NCBI GenBank assembly: GCA_019637955.1
Contig: JAHBUS010000001.1
Span: 620,001 to 684,000 of the forward strand
Source: Pseudobdellovibrionaceae bacterium
GTDB lineage: Bacteria > Bdellovibrionota > Bdellovibrionia > Bdellovibrionales > Bdellovibrionaceae
DNA length: 64,000 nt
Direction of reading: 5' to 3'
How positions within the stretch are numbered: the stretch's first letter is position 1; every line of letters starts with the position of its first letter. The notes under the pieces are model-generated. The model was not told the DNA's origin. It did not search any database and saw nothing but the letters and a program-made list of their open reading frames with translations. This document shows, piece by piece, positions 25,999 through 34,921 of this stretch. A program made the translations under genes and the position numbers.

Positions 25999-28900
25999 AC
26001 TGCGTCACTCCCCCGACAAACGATCCCGAATAGTTCGCGCGCATCAAGAAACCGACCTCTTCACCCTTGTCGCTCCAGCCCCGATTGAACTGGAAGTACC
26101 ACTGGATCCCATCGGCGCGGATCACCCGGCGCGACCACTCTTTGTCGCGCAGGCGGAGCTTGTACGGCGCCGCCATGTACATCGCGTCCTGATCGACGAT
26201 GCTCATGCCCGCAGGCACGAACTCTTTCATTGCGTAGTACTGCGACTGCCAGTAACCGCGAATCGAGGGGCCTTTGGTCAACATGAGCTTCACGTAAACG
26301 AGATCGCCCACTTGGAACTTCATGTCTTTGACCTCGCTCAAGGCGCCGGTCTTCTCATTCACTCTATAGTACGTCTTCTGGATCTGGGCGGCGTCATTTT
26401 TCGCCTGCACCTGGTCCAAAGGAACGGCTTTTTTCAGCACCAGACGCGAAATGCCCGAGGTGTCGACCTTGAGCTGATGCCCGCCTTCTTTCAAGCCTTG
26501 CATGGGGACTTGAACTTGAAAGCCGCCCACCAGAGTTTGCACCTGGTCTTTGCCGGGCGTGAAGGGTTTCCCATCCAGCGCGATCGCCGGAACTTTCATC
26601 AAACCTGCATCCTTGGCTTCGAGCTCGAAGAACCACATCAAATTGAGCAGCGTTTGCGCGGTCTCGTAGGTGGAGCCGAAGTTTTCGCCGTTAAACGACT
26701 CGAGCAAGCGGTTGCGGAAAGCCGGAATCAGAGTTTTGGGGAACTTTCCCGTTTCACCCAGCGCGCGGGCAGAGAGCGCGAGGCCCGAAGCACCTTCGCC
26801 GATGAACTCACTCCACTCTTGCGAACTGGGCCGGATCATGTTGGCCGGCAAATTCGCGCTGGAGATCGCCGCTTTCACGTCGGCCTCAACCATGCCGGAC
26901 AGCTGAGTGCGCAAAGACTCCAGGCCCTTCGGAAGTTTATCTTTCGAGTTGTTCATCGTGCGCAGGATCAGCGCGCGCTGATAAGGCGTTCCGCCCGCGC
27001 TGGTCGCGGCTTCGCCCAAGAAGCGGATCTCGGCTTCTTTTTCGACCGGCATCTGGTAATAACCCGAGCCGTTCAACCAAGAGTCCAAATACGCGAGCGC
27101 GAAAGCCTTGGTGCTCTTCGGCGCGGGGTTGGTCTTTTTCAAGAACTCGAGCGCGCGGTAAAAGCTCGCGCTCGTTCCGGGAATATCGCTGCTGCTCGCG
27201 AACGAGAGCATCACGAAGTAAGTCATCGCCTCGTTGCCTTTGGCATCACCCGCGAACCAACCGAACGCACCGTCGGTGGTTTGGTAATTCTTGAGCATCT
27301 GCAGGCCCGCCTGCGAGTTTTTCTTGGCCTCTTCGAGCCAAGACTTTTGCTCCGTCGTGAGCTTTCCGGTGTTCGACTTTTTATCGAAGAACGCCGGGAT
27401 CACCAAATTCGGAACGGTGGCATTCGTCACCTGCTCGACGCAGCCGTGCGGATACTGCACCAGCCACTGCAAACTCGGCAGGATCGAGCCGGTCAAACCT
27501 TGCGCGACAAAAAGGTCGGCCTTTTCCACGCGTTCGGCCTTCAAAAGTTTAAACGCAAACTGCCCGCCATTGGGTTTGATGTAATCGGTGTAGCGCAAAT
27601 CCCCGTTCATCGCCCCGAGCTTCCAGTCTTGGCGAAGATCGATATTGTTCACCTTGAGTTTCGCGGTCATGACCGCGCGGCCCTCTTGCGGAGCGGACGG
27701 GAACAAAATCCGGTGGTAGAAGGTGGGATTTTTCGAAGGCGAGACCTCACCGGTCACGTTGGTGGGAACGCCTTGGCCGGCGCCGCCATCGGTGTTGAAG
27801 TCGAGCGCGAACGGCACCGCCTTGGGCGTCTTTTCGGTTGTGATCACCGTGAGACGCACGTCGAGCTCATCACCCACGCGCATCGAATTGGGCGTGGCGA
27901 TCAGCACCGAGTAGGTGCGCTTCGAAGCAAACTGACCGCGGCCCTCGCCGAAGCGGCCTTGAGTGTCGACCGCCACGACCGAAACGATCCAGGTCGTTTG
28001 GTTCGGCGGCACTTCGAACTGCACGGTGCCTTCGCCATTTTGATTGGTCTTCACCTGGCCCGCCCAGAACGCGGTGTCTTTTTCAAAGAGCTGCTCGGGC
28101 GGATTTCCCTTGGGCGCCGCCCAGCTCATGTTCGATTTAAACAAACGCGCCACGCGCTCGCCGTAGCCGTAACCTTGAAAGTGGCTGCTCAAGAAGGTCA
28201 TCAGATTCAAACGCTGAGTCGGGTAAAAGAACTCGAGCAGATTCGGACGGAACTCGGGCTGCAAATCCAAGACGGCCTTGTCGACAACCGAGACCGAGAA
28301 CTCGCCCTCGACCGCTTTGCCGGCGAGGTCGGTGACTTTGATTTGCAATTTTTGTTTGGCGCCAGGGTTGAGCGTCGCGCGCTCGGCCTTGACGTTCACT
28401 TTCAACAGGCGGTCCTGCTTCGGAATGCGGAAGCGGATGCGCTTCTCGACCCAACCTTGCGACGGATCGGGATACGCGAACACCGCGTAAACGCCGGTCC
28501 CGAACGCCTCTTCGATCGGAAGCTCGAACCAGGTGGCGTTGCCGTTCACCGAGAGAACTTGGTGCGAATGGATCTTGTCCGAGGCGATCGTGACGAAGAG
28601 TTTACCGGCATCTTTTCCGCCAGGCCCCCAAGCGTCGGGTAAAAGAATCAGGGCTTTGGCTTTTTCGCCCGGAGCAAAGTCATCTTTGCGCGAGAGGATC
28701 ACCATGTCGGCGACGTCGACGATTTTATCGAGCCCTTGAGCGGGCGCGATCAACATCGTGGCTTCGGCGCTGGACGCGCGTCCCTTCGAGTCTTTCAAGG
28801 TCACGACGGCGCGAATTTCGCCGGTGACATCGGTGGGAACTTTGAACCTAAAGACCCCGGCTTCATTGGTTTTAAAAGACTGACTGGTCAGTTCTTTGCC

Positions 28901-30682
28901 CGGGGTTTTGTAACCGCGAAGGAACAGCTTGATCGATCCCGACGTCACGCCGTAAGACGAGCCCGACTGTTTCACGGCGCGAATCCAGAATTCGGCGCCT
29001 TGGCCTTGCTCGACAAGCGTGGTGGTGCCGCGCACCTGCGCGACGACGTCGCTCTTCAGATCAGCGAATTCAATGTTGCCCCACACCGTGTTGGTGTCGG
29101 CATCGGTGACGCGAACTTTCAGAACGTACTGGTAATCGTAAGGCCCGCGCTCTTTTTGCGGGACCGTGATTTTAATTTCGGCTTTGCCGGAGTCGTCCAT
29201 CGTGACATCGTCACCGGACTCCAGCAGTTCGAGCACCGAGGTCGAGACTTTTTCGCTGCGATCAAACCCGTAGGTCGCCGCGCTCCCCGTTTCGCCCATG
29301 CCGGCATCGCCGACCCACTCGGGCACGCTCACGCGCGTGCGGTACAGCATGTACGAGTACTTCAGGCCCGTGGGCACGCCGCCCGCATAGCGCTCGACTT
29401 TCATGTCGACTTTCAGCTCGTCGCCCTCGCGCAAGGTCTCCTGCGCGCTTTTGAGTTCGACGAAGAAGAGGGGCTTGACGTAATCTTTCACGCGAATCTC
29501 GCTCACGTGATCGGCATCCACGACGCGCGCGACGATGCGGTAAACGCCCGCCCCGCCCTCGGGAACCTTGAAACTTCCGGCAAAGGTGCCGAACGCATTC
29601 ACGCCCGCCGTGATTTTAGGCTCTTCGGTTTTTTTCTCGGGATCGGGTGTCACGGGAACGAGGCGGACCTCGACCTTACCGGCCTCGGCGCGTTTCCAAA
29701 GACGGCTCCAGCCCGCTTCTTGGTTGCGAACGATGCCGCGGAACTGCACGAGGTCGCCCGCGCGGTACATCGGACGGTCCGAGTAGAGGTAGACATCGGG
29801 GAACGACACGGTCGCCTGGAAGAACTCGCCGTCCATGATCGCGGTGCCGCGTTTGCCATCTTCAAGAACCACGATCGAATCATTGACGTTAAAATCCGAG
29901 AGATCGGCGAGGCCTTCGCGGTTGGTTTTGGCCGTGGCGATCCACTTGCCTTGCAGGTTACGAACGCGAACGCCCGCCCCGTCAACGGCCTGACCCGCAC
30001 GGGTCACCACGCGGATCAGCGCGCGGCCCGAGCTTTGGTGCATTTGCGCCATCAAGTCGTTGATGACCAAAACCACTTGGCCTTCGGAGCTGCCTTGGAT
30101 CACCTGCACGACGTAAAAACCCGCGGGAAGCGGATTCAAACGCACGGGCACGGTCGTAAAGCTGCCCTCTTCGCCGAAATAAAACCCGGGAACGTCGAAC
30201 TCACGTTTGGAGTCCGACTCGTCGGGGTGCATGGCAAACTCTTGCAGAACTTCGTAAGCCTCCGCGGCCGAGATCAACTTTTCGGGACCTTCGGTGAGGC
30301 GTCCGGTGTCGCGCGAGCCCCACTGCCCGCCGCCCATTTTGTCTTTTACGGATTTGCGCAAATCTGCGTTCAAACCGATGCGGAGCCAGTCGAAATCCAA
30401 GCGCGTTTTATTGAAACCGTCGATCAAGGCGTTGGCCAAGTTGTCTTCAACCACGGGCGCACGCCAAGCGCGGCGCAGGTCCAACTGCGAGGCGATGAAC
30501 GCGGTCTGATTTTTGGGTTTCATCACCCGAATCATGAGCGGCTCTTTGGAGCGGTAATCCACATCGATTTGCGGGCGTTCGCTGGGCGCGAAGTCGCGGC
30601 GAACCGTCAGGTAAAAATCTTTGGCCGAGGCGGCCGAAGCGGCCAGGACCAAAGCACATGAGATCAAAATTGAGCGGATCAT
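25928..30682 (-). CDS. Bacterial alpha-2-macroglobulin (YfaS/MagD type) with CVEQ thioester-type motif
   Basis: A 1584-residue protein of macroglobulin length, proposed to trap proteases that enter the periplasm. The signal peptide (MIRSILISCALVLAASAASA) has no lipobox, unlike the lipid-anchored YfhM type. MG-type beta domains fill the N-terminal half (YSDRPMYRAGDLVQFRGIV is a hallmark). A probable bait region lies near the middle, followed by NQTTWIVSVVAVD and the thioester domain. C1081 starts the motif CVEQ (YPHGCVEQVTN; codons at 27431-27442), which could form a reactive thioester. An alpha-helical TED and receptor-like C-terminus follow. The ATG overlaps the stop of the DUF2138 gene (ATGA). 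Identification as a macroglobulin is firm; the trap function is known for relatives only. Confidence 0.93.
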   Translation of the reverse strand: MIRSILISCALVLAASAASAKDFYLTVRRDFAPSERPQIDVDYRSKEPLMIRVMKPKNQTAFIASQLDLRRAWRAPVVEDNLANALIDGFNKTRLDFDWLRIGLNADLRKSVKDKMGGGQWGSRDTGRLTEGPEKLISAAEAYEVLQEFAMHPDESDSKREFDVPGFYFGEEGSFTTVPVRLNPLPAGFYVVQVIQGSSEGQVVLVINDLMAQMHQSSGRALIRVVTRAGQAVDGAGVRVRNLQGKWIATAKTNREGLADLSDFNVNDSIVVLEDGKRGTAIMDGEFFQATVSFPDVYLYSDRPMYRAGDLVQFRGIVRNQEAGWSRLWKRAEAGKVEVRLVPVTPDPEKKTEEPKITAGVNAFGTFAGSFKVPEGGAGVYRIVARVVDADHVSEIRVKDYVKPLFFVELKSAQETLREGDELKVDMKVERYAGGVPTGLKYSYMLYRTRVSVPEWVGDAGMGETGSAATYGFDRSEKVSTSVLELLESGDDVTMDDSGKAEIKITVPQKERGPYDYQYVLKVRVTDADTNTVWGNIEFADLKSDVVAQVRGTTTLVEQGQGAEFWIRAVKQSGSSYGVTSGSIKLFLRGYKTPGKELTSQSFKTNEAGVFRFKVPTDVTGEIRAVVTLKDSKGRASSAEATMLIAPAQGLDKIVDVADMVILSRKDDFAPGEKAKALILLPDAWGPGGKDAGKLFVTIASDKIHSHQVLSVNGNATWFELPIEEAFGTGVYAVFAYPDPSQGWVEKRIRFRIPKQDRLLKVNVKAERATLNPGAKQKLQIKVTDLAGKAVEGEFSVSVVDKAVLDLQPEFRPNLLEFFYPTQRLNLMTFLSSHFQGYGYGERVARLFKSNMSWAAPKGNPPEQLFEKDTAFWAGQVKTNQNGEGTVQFEVPPNQTTWIVSVVAVDTQGRFGEGRGQFASKRTYSVLIATPNSMRVGDELDVRLTVITTEKTPKAVPFALDFNTDGGAGQGVPTNVTGEVSPSKNPTFYHRILFPSAPQEGRAVMTAKLKVNNIDLRQDWKLGAMNGDLRYTDYIKPNGGQFAFKLLKAERVEKADLFVAQGLTGSILPSLQWLVQYPHGCVEQVTNATVPNLVIPAFFDKKSNTGKLTTEQKSWLEEAKKNSQAGLQMLKNYQTTDGAFGWFAGDAKGNEAMTYFVMLSFASSSDIPGTSASFYRALEFLKKTNPAPKSTKAFALAYLDSWLNGSGYYQMPVEKEAEIRFLGEAATSAGGTPYQRALILRTMNNSKDKLPKGLESLRTQLSGMVEADVKAAISSANLPANMIRPSSQEWSEFIGEGASGLALSARALGETGKFPKTLIPAFRNRLLESFNGENFGSTYETAQTLLNLMWFFELEAKDAGLMKVPAIALDGKPFTPGKDQVQTLVGGFQVQVPMQGLKEGGHQLKVDTSGISRLVLKKAVPLDQVQAKNDAAQIQKTYYRVNEKTGALSEVKDMKFQVGDLVYVKLMLTKGPSIRGYWQSQYYAMKEFVPAGMSIVDQDAMYMAAPYKLRLRDKEWSRRVIRADGIQWYFQFNRGWSDKGEEVGFLMRANYSGSFVGGVTQFEDFYEEGMDSLSPGARFVIERR

Positions 30683-32103
30683 CGGCTGACTCCCTGAAGG
30701 ACGAGCTCTTTCTGTTTTTCGGTGCCGCTAAAGAGGTAGGTCGGAAGACCTCCGAGCAGCGTGCGCGCTTGTTTCATCTGCGCCGGGTTCCACTCGCGCG
30801 ACTTGCCGCCAATGTCGAGCAGCGAGCCGAAGAAGCGGCTGGTGTTGGCAAACAGAATGGTCGATTGCGATTTGCCCGAGATGTTTTTTAGAAACTCCGG
30901 TGGCAGCTGCGCGAAGCTCGCGCCTTTGCCTTTGCAGGTGTCCTCGATCTTACGAATGGCCTCGGGATCGGGCGAGAAGACGATCAGGTTTTGGCAAACC
31001 CGGCGAAAGCCGACTTCGTAGTGATTGGTTTCCGAGAAGAGCGACGAGAGTCCCGCCAGCGCTTCGTTATTTTTGGCTTTGACCGGGACGATCAAGGCGC
31101 TGAGGGGTTTCCACATTTTTGTTTCTGGGTGCTGCTCCATTCCCAGGTGCACGAGCGTGACGGGCACGGTGGGCTGGCCTTTCCACTGCTCCGGCGGCTG
31201 CGAAAGAACGTCGCCGATGCCCTGAGTGGTCCAGCTCTTGGGTTCGGGAACGAACTGCGTGATCAAAAGCTGACTGGTCGCGGGCAAAGCTTTGAGCCAA
31301 GTGGCGGGCAAAGTGCCGCTCACGAAGGCGCCCCAGTTTTGCACGGGAACCCGCGCGTCGCCAGCGACAAAACGGCTCTCGCCTTTTTGCCACTTGAGAT
31401 CGATCTGCAGGCGCGCGCCCGCATTGTAGAAGCGGTCGATCAAACCGCGAAAGCTCGGCATCAAGTCGCGCATATTCACCGACAAAAGGCCCTCTTCTTT
31501 GAGGACGGGTGCTTCCGCGCAAGAGGTGCTCGATTTGGCCACGAGTTCGGGATCGCGTCCCAAGGTCACGCAGTTCTCGCCAAATTGCAGGGCCACCTTT
31601 TCGGTGTAAAAGCGAAGAGGCGTGACTTGCACCTCTCCCGCCGCTTTGGAGCCTTCAACCAAAAACTTTTGGTTCTCGCCGTTGCGAAAGACTTTGATCA
31701 TCGATTCGATCATCGTCTTTTCGGTTTTGCTTAAATTCCGCACGCGAAAAGTCACTGGGTTCATCTGGCGTTTTGAGTAGTAGTCGATCTCCATCGGACG
31801 GCCCTTGAGCGCCGAATCGTAGACGAAATCGAGAAGGCGCCCCTGCCAAGCGTCTTCGGGACGCGCGAGTGAATTTACGACCGGTCCCGCCTTGTGCATG
31901 AGGCCCCGGAACATCGTGGTTTTCTCAAACTCGGTCATCCACGCGTTTTTTTGCAGCAGATCTTTGAGATAGGCCGCATCCTTCACGGCCAACGTGTAGA
32001 GCGGCTCCTGCTTGAAAGCAGGCGGCGGCGGAGCCTGCTCTTGCGCGAACGCGAGCGAGGTGGTGAACACAAAAGCGGATAGGATGGCGGACGTTGTCGT
32101 CAT
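30679..32103 (-). CDS. YfaA/DUF2138-like exported protein of the macroglobulin operon
   Basis: A 474-residue protein with a signal peptide (MTTTSAILSAFVFTTSLAFA). I assign it to the YfaA/DUF2138 group by position between the DUF1175 and macroglobulin genes, by size, and by general sequence look (YTLAVKDAAYLKDLLQKNAW; the C-terminal FANTSRFFGSLLDIGG). No catalytic motif is visible. The ATG at 32103 overlaps the TGA of the DUF1175 gene (ATGA); a longer frame to 32262 has no ribosome site and no added signal. Its function is unknown even in relatives, where operon partners form a membrane-associated complex with the macroglobulin (reported for Pseudomonas MagD). Confidence 0.75.
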   Translation of the reverse strand: MTTTSAILSAFVFTTSLAFAQEQAPPPPAFKQEPLYTLAVKDAAYLKDLLQKNAWMTEFEKTTMFRGLMHKAGPVVNSLARPEDAWQGRLLDFVYDSALKGRPMEIDYYSKRQMNPVTFRVRNLSKTEKTMIESMIKVFRNGENQKFLVEGSKAAGEVQVTPLRFYTEKVALQFGENCVTLGRDPELVAKSSTSCAEAPVLKEEGLLSVNMRDLMPSFRGLIDRFYNAGARLQIDLKWQKGESRFVAGDARVPVQNWGAFVSGTLPATWLKALPATSQLLITQFVPEPKSWTTQGIGDVLSQPPEQWKGQPTVPVTLVHLGMEQHPETKMWKPLSALIVPVKAKNNEALAGLSSLFSETNHYEVGFRRVCQNLIVFSPDPEAIRKIEDTCKGKGASFAQLPPEFLKNISGKSQSTILFANTSRFFGSLLDIGGKSREWNPAQMKQARTLLGGLPTYLFSGTEKQKELVLQGVSR

Positions 32104-32750
32104 CGCGAGCTCCCCTGACGCGTCCCTTGCGAGGACGCCAAAACTTTTTGACGGAAGGCGGGATTGTTCCAGCCTTTCCAGCGGTAAAGACCTTGAAAAT
32201 AAAGATTCGAAGGATCGGGACGCCATGTTCCCCACGTCGGGTTTTGCATGACATCCAGCCACACTTTGCGGATCACGGCATCCGGTCCACGCGAGCCGTT
32301 GTGATAAATCACGAGCGGTTTTTGCGTGGTCATCGATTGTTCTTCGAGAACGACCATCAAGTGCCAGGCGTCTTCGCGGGCGTAGAACGGCCGAAAATAA
32401 ACGAGCACATCGCCGGTCTTGACTTGCGACGGCTGCGGTTCACGCGTGACGAGCTCGAAATTGTTTTGAATCAAATCGCGGGCCGAAACGTAGTCCACGA
32501 CTTCGCCCTTGGCGTTCATCCACATTTGCGCCTGACCCGAAATCGACGTTCGGTACAAGAAACGGATGAAGCCCGCGCAATCACGCTGCGAAGGGTCCCA
32601 GGTCGGCGTGATTTTCGCCGATTGTTTCAGGGCCTGACCCCAGAGGATCTCACGCCACTTGCGCGCATTCTCGGCTTCGGGCGTGGGCATCGCGAACGCA
32701 ATCGTCGTCGTGAGCAAAGTCAGCGTGAGAACCAAAAACTTACTCGGCAC
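32100..32750 (-). CDS. YfaT/DUF1175-like exported protein
   Basis: A 216-residue protein that begins at a GTG (32750) with GGAGG five bases upstream, inside the stop region of the DUF2135 gene. A signal peptide follows (PSKFLVLTLTLLTTTIAFA). The segment RDCAGFIRFLYR and a later HLMVVLEE and VIYHNGS give a Cys-His arrangement like NlpC/P60 hydrolases, as I know for DUF1175; WRPDPSNLYFQGLYRWKG is another family-like stretch. It may cleave or bind peptidoglycan peptides, which is inference. The long frame to 32873 is not used because it overlaps the upstream gene extensively. Confidence 0.8.
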   Translation of the reverse strand: MPSKFLVLTLTLLTTTIAFAMPTPEAENARKWREILWGQALKQSAKITPTWDPSQRDCAGFIRFLYRTSISGQAQMWMNAKGEVVDYVSARDLIQNNFELVTREPQPSQVKTGDVLVYFRPFYAREDAWHLMVVLEEQSMTTQKPLVIYHNGSRGPDAVIRKVWLDVMQNPTWGTWRPDPSNLYFQGLYRWKGWNNPAFRQKVLASSQGTRQGSSR

Positions 32751-33660
32751 CTTCGCCTCCCGAGCCTTTACGGCGGGGGTTGTAGTCGAGCACCCACTGC
32801 GGCCAAACCGCGGTGTCTTTGGGTTTGGCGTCCACGAGCGGCGCGAAGATCGACGCTTTGCCCGAGCCTTCATAGCGGATGAACGCGAGGGTCACGGTTT
32901 CTCCGGGCGTGACCAGCGGCGATTTGACGAGCTTCTTTTGCTCTTGAGCGGTGCCGCCAAAGAGCGTGATGTTGAGCGTGGAGAGCGTATGTCCCTTATC
33001 GCCGCTCGGCCAATAGTTGGCGTCGATGCGGTAGATGCCCTTCGGCGGCGAGCTGTGCGTGTACAGATAAGGCCCGTAGCCGGGCTCATCGAACGAGCCG
33101 CCGCTTTGTTCATTCAAGTAAAACTTGCCGCCACTCGCCGACTCCGTGTCGGCCCAGTAAACATGATCCATCTTGGCGGGCGCCTTGAAGTTGTCTTCCA
33201 TGGGTTCATACACGTGTAGATCCGTGTAGACGCCATCGGTGTCGCTCGTCAGAACGATATTCATCGGGAGCGCCGGAACTTTGGCGAAGATCACGCGCTC
33301 GGCTTTTCCGAGGCCGCCTTTGTTTTCGCCCGAGACGATCACCGAGTTCTTTCCCGCCGAAACGGGAAACTTGCGTTTAAAAGCGCCCGCGACGTTCTTG
33401 AGCATGAAGCGATCGCCGTTGATGTTGATGGTGACGGGGTTGATCGAGGCGTCTGAGATCGTGCCTTCAACCAGCACCATGCGATCCACCGTCCACCCGC
33501 CCGTGGGCGAGGTGAGTTTGATCTTGGGCTTCTCGGCCCCCTCACCCAAAATCTTTCCGGACTGGCGCGTTTGCGCGGGAGTCACGGGAGCGGCGGCAGT
33601 GTCATCTTGTGCAAAACTGGACAACGCCAAAAGCGCGCCCAGAGCCAAACTCCAAAGCAT
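32740..33660 (-). CDS. YfaP/DUF2135-like exported protein, first gene of macroglobulin operon
   Basis: A 306-residue protein with signal peptide (MLWSLALGALLALSSFA). After a linker there is an Ig-like repeat part (about 45-150: PTGGWTVDRMVLVEGTISDASINP) and a DUF2135 domain (DTDGVYTDLHVYEP, YGPYLYTHSSPPKGIYRIDANYW). GAGGAGGCTCC is the ribosome site. It heads the five-gene unit yfaP-yfaT-yfaA-yfaS-yfaQ, all genes overlapping or nearly so, which argues for one transcript and a single complex. A perfect 23-bp palindrome lies about 50 bases upstream and could be the operator. Confidence 0.85.
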   Translation of the reverse strand: MLWSLALGALLALSSFAQDDTAAAPVTPAQTRQSGKILGEGAEKPKIKLTSPTGGWTVDRMVLVEGTISDASINPVTININGDRFMLKNVAGAFKRKFPVSAGKNSVIVSGENKGGLGKAERVIFAKVPALPMNIVLTSDTDGVYTDLHVYEPMEDNFKAPAKMDHVYWADTESASGGKFYLNEQSGGSFDEPGYGPYLYTHSSPPKGIYRIDANYWPSGDKGHTLSTLNITLFGGTAQEQKKLVKSPLVTPGETVTLAFIRYEGSGKASIFAPLVDAKPKDTAVWPQWVLDYNPRRKGSGGEGAE

Positions 33661-33709
33661 GGAGCCTCCTCTTTCATTTCACTGAAAGCAGAAAGCTTAG
33701 ACAAATTCA

Positions 33710-33732
33710 CAAAATGTAGCTGCTACATTTTG
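33710..33732. promoter_or_regulatory. Perfect palindrome ahead of macroglobulin operon (possible operator)
   Basis: Arms CAAAATGTAGC and GCTACATTTTG with a single T between make a 23-bp perfect dyad. It sits 49 bases upstream of the first operon gene and 33 bases after the small unknown gene. It could bind a dimeric regulator, or act as a weak terminator of the upstream gene; an AT-rich stem with a one-base centre makes the operator reading a little more likely. Confidence 0.5.
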
Positions 33733-33765
33733 GTATAGCGGCGCGCCAAATGCTGCGCCTGTCCA

Positions 33766-34035
33766 TCACTCGAGGATTTTCTTAAGATCGGCTTTATCGG
33801 TGGGGCTCAGCGCGAGCCATTCGGGAGGGAGATGCTCAACGATGAGGCTCCACGAAGATTTGACCATTTCACGGGCACGCGGCTTGTCGTGCAGGTCGCG
33901 GAGCAAATTTAAGTGTTTCAGAACGATGGAACGCGTGGGCTTGTAAAAGCCGTTGGCGTCTTTGCCATCGTTCTGGATCTCTTCTGAAGACTCGACCTTC
34001 TCGATCAAGCCCTCGAAATAAGCACGTAAGCTCAA
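33766..34035 (-). CDS. Small protein of unknown function
   Basis: An 89-residue protein not recognised. It starts at a TTG with AGGAG five bases ahead and lies eight bases after the GST stop codon, so it is co-transcribed with that gene. The sequence is mixed-charge and helical with no signal peptide or membrane segment (MSLRAYFEGLIEKVESSEE ... LPPEWLALSPTDKADLKKILE). Cytoplasmic location is expected. Confidence 0.7.
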   Translation of the reverse strand: MSLRAYFEGLIEKVESSEEIQNDGKDANGFYKPTRSIVLKHLNLLRDLHDKPRAREMVKSSWSLIVEHLPPEWLALSPTDKADLKKILE

Positions 34036-34043
34036 AGGATCTC

Positions 34044-34733
34044 CTATTTGCGCGCGGTCTGCCCGAAGAGGTGTTTTTTCGCTTCGTCATCAACCGTGGG
34101 AACGCTGCTCACTTCTTTTCCTTTGGCGTAAGCGCGCTGCACCCCGGGACGGGCGCCAATGGCGTCGAACCAGCGTTTGATATGGGGGAAGTCGGTGAGT
34201 TTCTGCCCTTGTTTCTCATGCGGCACGATCCAAGGGTAGCAGGCCATGTCGGCGATCGAGAACTCGCCCGCGATGAAATCGCGGCCTTCGAGCTGCTTGT
34301 TCAAAACGCCGTAAAGACGGTTGGTCTCTTTGAGATAGCGCTCGATCGCGTACGGCACTTTTTCGGGTGCGTACTGCGTAAAGTGATGGTTCTGACCGAG
34401 CATGGGACCCAAGCCCCCCATCTGCCAAAACAGCCACTGCATCGTTTCGGTTTTCACGCGAAGATCGGGCGAGATGAACTTGCCGGTTTTCTCGGCGAGG
34501 TACTGCAGGATCGCGCCGGATTCGAACACCGAAATGGGAGCGCCGCCGCCGCGCGGGTTTTGATCGACGATCGCGGGGATGCGGTTGTTCGGCGAAATCT
34601 TCAGGAACTCCGGTGCGAACTGTTCACCGCGACCGATGTGCACGGGATGGATCTTGTACTCAAGACCCGCCTCTTCGAGAAAAATTCCGATTTTGTATCC
34701 GTTGGGGGTGGGCCAGTAGTGAAGATCAATCAT
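34044..34733 (-). CDS. yfcG: YfcG-like glutathione S-transferase / disulfide-bond oxidoreductase
   Basis: A 229-residue thioredoxin-fold GST. It closely follows the E. coli YfcG pattern I remember: WPTPNGYKIGIFLEEAGL, ISPNNRIPAIVD, SVFESGAILQYLAEKTGKF, LQWLFWQMGGLGPMLGQNHHF-like text and YAIERY. YfcG reduces disulfides using glutathione. The ATG at 34733 has GCGAGGCGCTC upstream and gives the canonical MIDLHYW start; a frame to 34760 is discounted. It is first of a two-gene unit. Confidence 0.9.
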   Translation of the reverse strand: MIDLHYWPTPNGYKIGIFLEEAGLEYKIHPVHIGRGEQFAPEFLKISPNNRIPAIVDQNPRGGGAPISVFESGAILQYLAEKTGKFISPDLRVKTETMQWLFWQMGGLGPMLGQNHHFTQYAPEKVPYAIERYLKETNRLYGVLNKQLEGRDFIAGEFSIADMACYPWIVPHEKQGQKLTDFPHIKRWFDAIGARPGVQRAYAKGKEVSSVPTVDDEAKKHLFGQTARK

Positions 34734-34921
34734 GAGCGCCTCGCTTTGTTGATCTCGCAACTATTCCGCACAACCCCGGCACTGTCTAGAGTTTGGACAG
34801 TCCTGAATTTTTCTCCTCACTTTCCGCCGCGCTCTGAAGGCCATGACGGCGCTCTGCCGCTTTCGTGATATAAACCAGTCTCCATTTTTAAACTGTTCAA
34901 CGACGGTCTCGGGAGGACTTG

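Noticed and set aside
25928-30661. Long plus-strand frames (776 and 641 codons) antisense to the macroglobulin gene
   Set aside because: They mirror the third-position GC bias of the real gene, are Arg/His-rich without family motifs, and lack ribosome sites.
32358-32372. Fifth copy of the GTGCCAGGC palindrome
   Set aside because: Only the left half matches (GTGCCAGGCGTC) and it lies within coding sequence.
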